Position numbers and translations under genes: made by a program. DNA of 64,000 nucleotides from Oligoflexus tunisiensis. Its GTDB lineage: Bacteria > Bdellovibrionota_B > Oligoflexia > Oligoflexales > Oligoflexaceae. The stretch lies in contig NZ_BDFO01000001.1 of the NCBI RefSeq assembly GCF_001748245.1, forward strand, positions 1,721,345 through 1,785,344. The letters are read 5' to 3'. The notes under the pieces were generated by a model, which saw only the letters and a program-made list of their open reading frames with translations, did no database searches and was not told the DNA's origin. Positions 60,039 through 64,000 of this stretch are shown in pieces. The stretch's first letter is position 1; every line of letters starts with the position of its first letter.

Positions 60039-61799
60039 ATGGAGACAAACCGTCTGATCATCGGAGTCCTTGGATCTTTCCTTTTGAGTGCTCAGCCTGG
60101 GATGGCCGGGAGTGCGTATGAACGGGCCCAAAGAGTGGCCGATATCCTGGGCATCGGCCGGGATGGAGCCTGCAGTTCGTGTCATGCCATGAACTCGGAG
60201 CAGACCATCGTGCGCTGGTCCAACAAGTATTATGATGTCGAGGAACGCTGTCTCGAGAATGAAGCCATGACAGCCAAGGAGAAACTTTACTGTCTTTCCG
60301 GTCAGAGCATGGATGAGGAGCTGAAGATCAAACCGGCGAAACTCGGCTTTTGGAGTGCCGGTCTGCATGTGGGGACCTGGAATAAGGTGATGCAGGAGGC
60401 TCTGGGGGACGAGGGCGCCCGTGCCTTGCAGGAGGAGCTGCGGCAGACCACAGCCATGCCTTTGCGAGCCCCGAACCTTCTGACGGAAAACGAATTTCAA
60501 GCGGTGCAGGAATGGTTGGAGCAGGGCATGCCTTACCTGAACGAGCTGCTCGCTCCTTATCAGGGGCCCACGCAGTGTGAGCCCATGATGGCGCCTCAGG
60601 TTCGGGATCATCTCAAGGCGATGAAGGAATGGGGCTGGGCGAAAAGAAATCAGGAGCGCGGCATGCTCATGTTTGCCTGCGGCGCTGATCAGAAAAGCTG
60701 CTTCCGTCAGCAGAAAAATGGGCGGGACATTTTCCCGGACGTCAGTCAGCAGCCGGAATTCGCGGCATGGAAAGTGGAAACCAGGACTGAACTTCGGCAT
60801 TTGACCGAACTCGGTCAGGAGACGGAATATTGGATTCGTTCCTCGGCGGATGGACGCTTCATGGCCTATGGAGGATCGCCCAGCGGGATCGTGGATCTGC
60901 AAAGCCTTCTGGTGAAGCCAGGAACCCTCCGCAATATCCCGGTCGATGCCTTCTATGATCCGAGCTTTTTCCCGGATGATTCCGCCTTTGTATTCCAGGG
61001 GCATGGCACCGCGATCTGTTCGACCAGCCTTTTGAAAAATCCGCTGACCACCTCCATCGACTTCAGCGAGGACGCCTGCACCGCCGGGGATGATATCAAT
61101 ATTCCACTCTATCAGTCGGTCGGGGCCAGCCTGGACGGGGCGGATTATCTGGCCGCCACCGGTGATTTTCGCAGTGACGATGGCCAGGGGCATGAACCTT
61201 TTCTTCGCAACGCAAAGTCGCGTCTTTTGCTGCAGCCATTGGAATACGATGGAACAAAGTGGGTTCGGCGCGAAGCTCAAAGTTTTGAGACACCCTGGGA
61301 AAAGGATTGGGGTCTGGCTCCATCCAATCAGCTTCTTGTCAGTCGTCTGGAAGGACGCGTTGACAACAAGCTCAAGCATATCGGTTATGAGCTTTACAAG
61401 CTGAGCAAGGACAGCCAGCATCCGCAGTCACCACGTTATAACAAGGAGCTGGTCGGGCGCCTTTGTTTTGATGGACTCAAAGTGGGCTTCTCTTTCGATG
61501 ATCGCTTTGTGGCCAGCTATGACTATATCAAGCCCTATCAATACGCTCTGCTGGGCTATTCCAGTCCAGACGATCCGGACTTCCAGGCGCGTTTGAATGC
61601 AGGAACGTCGAATATTTTCCTCTTTGACCTTTGGACGCAAAAACTTCAGGTCATCACCCATATGGGACCGGGACAGTACGCTCTGTTTCCTCATTTCCGT
61701 TCGGATGGCTGGATGTACTTCATGGTCTATGATCAGAGCACCGGCAAACGTCATCTCATGACGGCAAATAATGCCCTGCTTCTGGAGGGACAACCATGA
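60039..61799 (+). CDS. Exported haem c and WD40-like protein (gene 2 of 3)
   Basis: A 586-residue protein with a signal peptide (LIIGVLGSFLLSAQPGMAG). Near residue 46, GACSSCHAMNS carries a CxxCH haem motif. Several further Cys occur (ERCLENEAM, LYCLSGQ, CEPMM, FACGADQKSCF). From about residue 270 onward, beta-propeller-like blades appear (RSSADGRFMAYGGSPSGIVDL, DPSFFPDDSAFVFQGHGTAIC, FSFDDRFVASYDY, LFPHFRSDGWMYFMVYD), like PD40/WD40-type repeats. It lies three bases after gene 1 and overlaps gene 3 by four bases. The role is unknown; haem plus propeller recalls nitrite-reductase-like or surface redox proteins only in layout. Confidence 0.78.
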   Translation: METNRLIIGVLGSFLLSAQPGMAGSAYERAQRVADILGIGRDGACSSCHAMNSEQTIVRWSNKYYDVEERCLENEAMTAKEKLYCLSGQSMDEELKIKPAKLGFWSAGLHVGTWNKVMQEALGDEGARALQEELRQTTAMPLRAPNLLTENEFQAVQEWLEQGMPYLNELLAPYQGPTQCEPMMAPQVRDHLKAMKEWGWAKRNQERGMLMFACGADQKSCFRQQKNGRDIFPDVSQQPEFAAWKVETRTELRHLTELGQETEYWIRSSADGRFMAYGGSPSGIVDLQSLLVKPGTLRNIPVDAFYDPSFFPDDSAFVFQGHGTAICSTSLLKNPLTTSIDFSEDACTAGDDINIPLYQSVGASLDGADYLAATGDFRSDDGQGHEPFLRNAKSRLLLQPLEYDGTKWVRREAQSFETPWEKDWGLAPSNQLLVSRLEGRVDNKLKHIGYELYKLSKDSQHPQSPRYNKELVGRLCFDGLKVGFSFDDRFVASYDYIKPYQYALLGYSSPDDPDFQARLNAGTSNIFLFDLWTQKLQVITHMGPGQYALFPHFRSDGWMYFMVYDQSTGKRHLMTANNALLLEGQP

Positions 61800-63226
61800 A
61801 GCATGCTCCATGGTTCTGGACTTTACTCGGTGCTGCGTTGAGCCCTCACACTCTCATGGCGGCGGCACTGGACTGTTCGGATGGAAGACCCGCGCCGCAG
61901 GATTTGGAACGCTGGCGTTCCGAAACAGCCGAGGGTTTACAGGAGAGCAGCCTCGGTTCGCGGACCGTGGCGGAACAAATACGCAGTTGCTTTGGTCCGC
62001 AGGTACCTGTCTGCCTGCAAAGAATGAACGATTACGTCAACCGCAATGATGTGGCGCCGTCCGCGCAGGACACGCCCGTGCGTTCCTCGCCGCAGAAGCA
62101 GCCACCTGCGGAACTCTTTTTGAACGGCGCGGCGAACTTCGAATACCGGATTCCCGAGGATATCGAAGCCCGGGCCGCGGCTCTGGGCTGGCCTTCGGTG
62201 CGATACAAGAGTCGGCATTCCGGAGGCTTTGATCGCGATACCGCATCTCTGCTCATGATTTATGTTCCCGGGGACCGGGTGAATCCCCCCGTGAATTTTG
62301 ATCGCTGGTTGAACTTCGCCCTGCCGGAGGATCCGGAGAGTGAAGCCGGCCGCCCCACTCCAGGTTCGCCGATACCTTCGGCCCAGGATTATGCCGCGGA
62401 AGAAAACGGCGAAGTCTCTCTGCCGAAAGTGTTTACGATGGTCTCACTCGACCGTCGTCAAGGCCAGCAGCCAGGACAGGTTTATTTTCAACGATTTATC
62501 CGCAACGGTCGTGGTCAAACAGCTTTCAAGCCCGAGGGAAATTCCAATCCCAAGCGCTGCGTCAGCTGCCATCCGAATGGCTTAAGAGCGATCAGCCCTC
62601 TCGGTTTTCACGTGCGGAAGGACGAAACCATGATGGATGCCGAGGCCTGGGCAACGGTGAAACGCATCAATGATGCGATGACTCAGGCCGCCGGCCAACG
62701 GACAGTGAGCTGGCGGGAGGCTCCGGTCAGCTCAGGTTCCACGCAGAAGAAAACCCTTCTGAATCCTGCCGCCTTTGGTCCGAGCATTGGGCCGCTCGTG
62801 CCTTTGAACGGTCGCAGTCGCACGCCTGAATTTATCTCTCAATGTGCTGAGAGACGGCGGGTGGTGGATCTGCGGGATATCTTCAATCGTGCGCCCGGTC
62901 GCGGGAATGTCTATCGCCTGTCGAACAATCCTCAGATCGATCCGGCGAAGATTTTGCGGTACATGAACTGCGGGGCCTGCCACGGAACGGCTTCCCGCGC
63001 GCCGCTCAATAGTCTGACCGGCTGGGCTCAGGTGGATTACAAGATACTGGTGGATCAATCCATGCCGCTCGGGGCTCACAAGAATCCTTTGGAGTCGACC
63101 AGCGGAGACGTTCAGGATGCCCTGACTGCGGATGAACGCATTGCTCTCGCCAACTGTCTGCAGGCCGAGTATGAGCTGGAGAAAAAGGAAATTGCGCGCT
63201 GGTTGACGCCAGGAAGCTGTGAGTGA
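61796..63226 (+). CDS. Exported protein with two haem c motifs (gene 3 of 3)
   Basis: A 476-residue protein with a signal peptide (WFWTLLGAALSPHTLMAAA). Haem attachment motifs are CVSCH in KRCVSCHPNGLRAISPLG (about residue 256) and CGACH in MNCGACHGTASRAPL (about residue 395). Cys pairs near the N-terminus (LDCSDGR, IRSCFG, VCLQRM) may form disulfides. The central part (PSVRYKSRHSGGFDRDTASLLMIYVPGDR) is not recognised. It overlaps gene 2 by four bases (ATGA), so the three genes form one transcript with four haem motifs in all. It probably works in extracytoplasmic electron transfer. No terminator is seen before the next gene. Confidence 0.78.
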   Translation: MKHAPWFWTLLGAALSPHTLMAAALDCSDGRPAPQDLERWRSETAEGLQESSLGSRTVAEQIRSCFGPQVPVCLQRMNDYVNRNDVAPSAQDTPVRSSPQKQPPAELFLNGAANFEYRIPEDIEARAAALGWPSVRYKSRHSGGFDRDTASLLMIYVPGDRVNPPVNFDRWLNFALPEDPESEAGRPTPGSPIPSAQDYAAEENGEVSLPKVFTMVSLDRRQGQQPGQVYFQRFIRNGRGQTAFKPEGNSNPKRCVSCHPNGLRAISPLGFHVRKDETMMDAEAWATVKRINDAMTQAAGQRTVSWREAPVSSGSTQKKTLLNPAAFGPSIGPLVPLNGRSRTPEFISQCAERRRVVDLRDIFNRAPGRGNVYRLSNNPQIDPAKILRYMNCGACHGTASRAPLNSLTGWAQVDYKILVDQSMPLGAHKNPLESTSGDVQDALTADERIALANCLQAEYELEKKEIARWLTPGSCE

Positions 63227-63274
63227 TGCATGAAATCGGTTAGAATCGTTCCTTGATACGAACAGGGGATGCGT

Positions 63275-64000
63275 ATGACGGGACTTGAGGAAGCCGGAGT
63301 CTGGCTGGGGGAAACCCTTTTGCAAAGCTTCGGCCTTATGTCCCCATTCTGTCCCCTGTACCTGAGCACGGCCGCTCTCATGGGAATACTCTGGTTATGC
63401 CGCTCGCAAGGCTGGTCCCTGGGACAGTCCTGGCATTATCTATGGAACCTCTGCTGGCAGCATCGCCGCTTCATGCGGGAGGATGGCCTTTGGGCTCTCT
63501 TTCAATTGCTGATCCTGCGGCTGCCGATCGCGGCCTTGCATTTGGCACTTTTTCAGTGGGCCTATGAAAGTCTTCTGACCTGGGAAAGCTCTCAGGGATT
63601 TTATGCGGCGGAGATTCTGGAAGGCTTTCTTGCGACTCTGATCACAATGCTGGCCATCGACTTCGCGGCCTATGTCATGCATCGGGCGCTGCATCAGGTT
63701 TCAGGGCTCTGGTGGATTCATCGCCTGCATCATCAGGCGCGCTTTCTCACGCCCCTGTCCACCCTGCGGCAGCATCCGTTGGAACCCTTTCTTTTGAATG
63801 GAGCCCGTGGCCTGGCTGCCGGTGTCTCCCTGGGTGTTCTTCACCTGATTCTGCCCAACGGCACTCCGGTTTGGATGATGGCCGGCATGGGACCAGGATT
63901 TTTTCTTTATATGTTCACGGTGAATCTGCACCATGCGCCTCTGCCTGTGCGTTATCCGCTCTGGCTGCGCGCGGTCCTGATCAGCCCCCATATTCATCAC
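63275..64000 (+). CDS. Sterol desaturase / fatty acid hydroxylase family protein (3' end outside window)
   Basis: 242 codons are visible and the frame is open to the window edge. The protein has four or more hydrophobic segments. The His-box pattern of membrane di-iron hydroxylases appears: AIDFAAYVMHRALHQVSGLWWIHRLHHQ (H-x4-H, H-x2-HH), RQHPLE, VNLHHAPL and SPHIHH at the cut end. Such enzymes oxidise sterols, fatty acids or carotenoids using O2 and an electron donor. ATG 63275 is preferred over ATG 63269 because AGGGG is six bases before it. It begins 48 bases after the haem-protein operon and may be co-transcribed with it. Confidence 0.87.
   Translation, partial: MTGLEEAGVWLGETLLQSFGLMSPFCPLYLSTAALMGILWLCRSQGWSLGQSWHYLWNLCWQHRRFMREDGLWALFQLLILRLPIAALHLALFQWAYESLLTWESSQGFYAAEILEGFLATLITMLAIDFAAYVMHRALHQVSGLWWIHRLHHQARFLTPLSTLRQHPLEPFLLNGARGLAAGVSLGVLHLILPNGTPVWMMAGMGPGFFLYMFTVNLHHAPLPVRYPLWLRAVLISPHIHH

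Noticed and set aside
1..64000. CRISPR array, insertion sequence, prophage or integrated element
   Set aside because: No regularly spaced repeats, transposase, integrase, tRNA-flanked attachment repeats or phage structural genes were found in any frame.

Overview
The window looks like chromosomal DNA of a free-living or predatory-lineage Gram-negative bacterium. Evidence for the envelope type is a TonB system with a TonB-dependent receptor, many lipoproteins with lipoboxes, Slt-type lytic transglycosylases and a TatA. A TIGR02147-type regulator, a bacterial Tim44-like protein, many exported proteins of unknown function and moderately high G+C suggest Bdellovibrionota/Oligoflexia (an Oligoflexus-like organism). 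That assignment is inference only. I see no rRNA, tRNA, CRISPR array, insertion sequence, integrase or phage gene, so this is ordinary chromosome with many accessory, mostly envelope-directed, genes.

Layout. 1-10.5 kb: the end of a lytic transglycosylase, a membrane-anchored protein with a degenerate chemoreceptor-like coiled coil, then housekeeping genes (IMPACT/YigZ protein, rpsU, aat), a GAF/HD-GYP phosphodiesterase, a DnaQ-like exonuclease, HU, an acid-phosphatase-like metallophosphoesterase and a 704-residue Slt-type transglycosylase. 10.7-21 kb: a lipoprotein, a two-haem cytochrome c, the tldD-tldE-bcp run, two exported proteins, a YbaN-like membrane protein and an S9-family peptidase that has lost its catalytic serine. 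21-28 kb: a TIGR02147-type regulator translationally coupled to an exported kelch protein with a zincin-like HExxHH motif, a CBS-kinase-receiver hybrid and an alpha/beta hydrolase. 28-36 kb: tonB divergent from a TonB-dependent receptor plus lipoprotein, hslO, a tatA of only 57 codons, Sua5-type tsaC, hflX and an outer-membrane protein.

36-46 kb: a LysR regulator, a 1309-residue subtilase with the catalytic spacing of tripeptidyl peptidase II, and a five-gene operon (acyl-CoA dehydrogenase, SDR, APH-like kinase, histidine phosphatase, SDR) that resembles a split ACAD10/ACAD11 and points to 4-hydroxy-acid breakdown. 46-54.6 kb: a Tim44-like protein, an HTH regulator coupled to a small exported protein, a TPR/double winged-helix regulator followed by an acidic 45-residue peptide gene, a zinc phospholipase C/S1-P1-like lipoprotein and aidB. 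54.7-64 kb: proBA, a lipoprotein of the oomycete-elicitor transglutaminase type, a three-gene operon of exported proteins each carrying CxxCH haem-binding motifs, and the start of a sterol-desaturase-like membrane hydroxylase cut by the window edge.

The strongest candidates for undescribed biology are the three-gene exported haem-protein operon, the TPR regulator/micropeptide pair, the serine-less S9 protein, the TPP II-like exported subtilase and the coupled regulator plus exported-protein pairs. Functions are inferred from motifs read by eye; no database search was possible.
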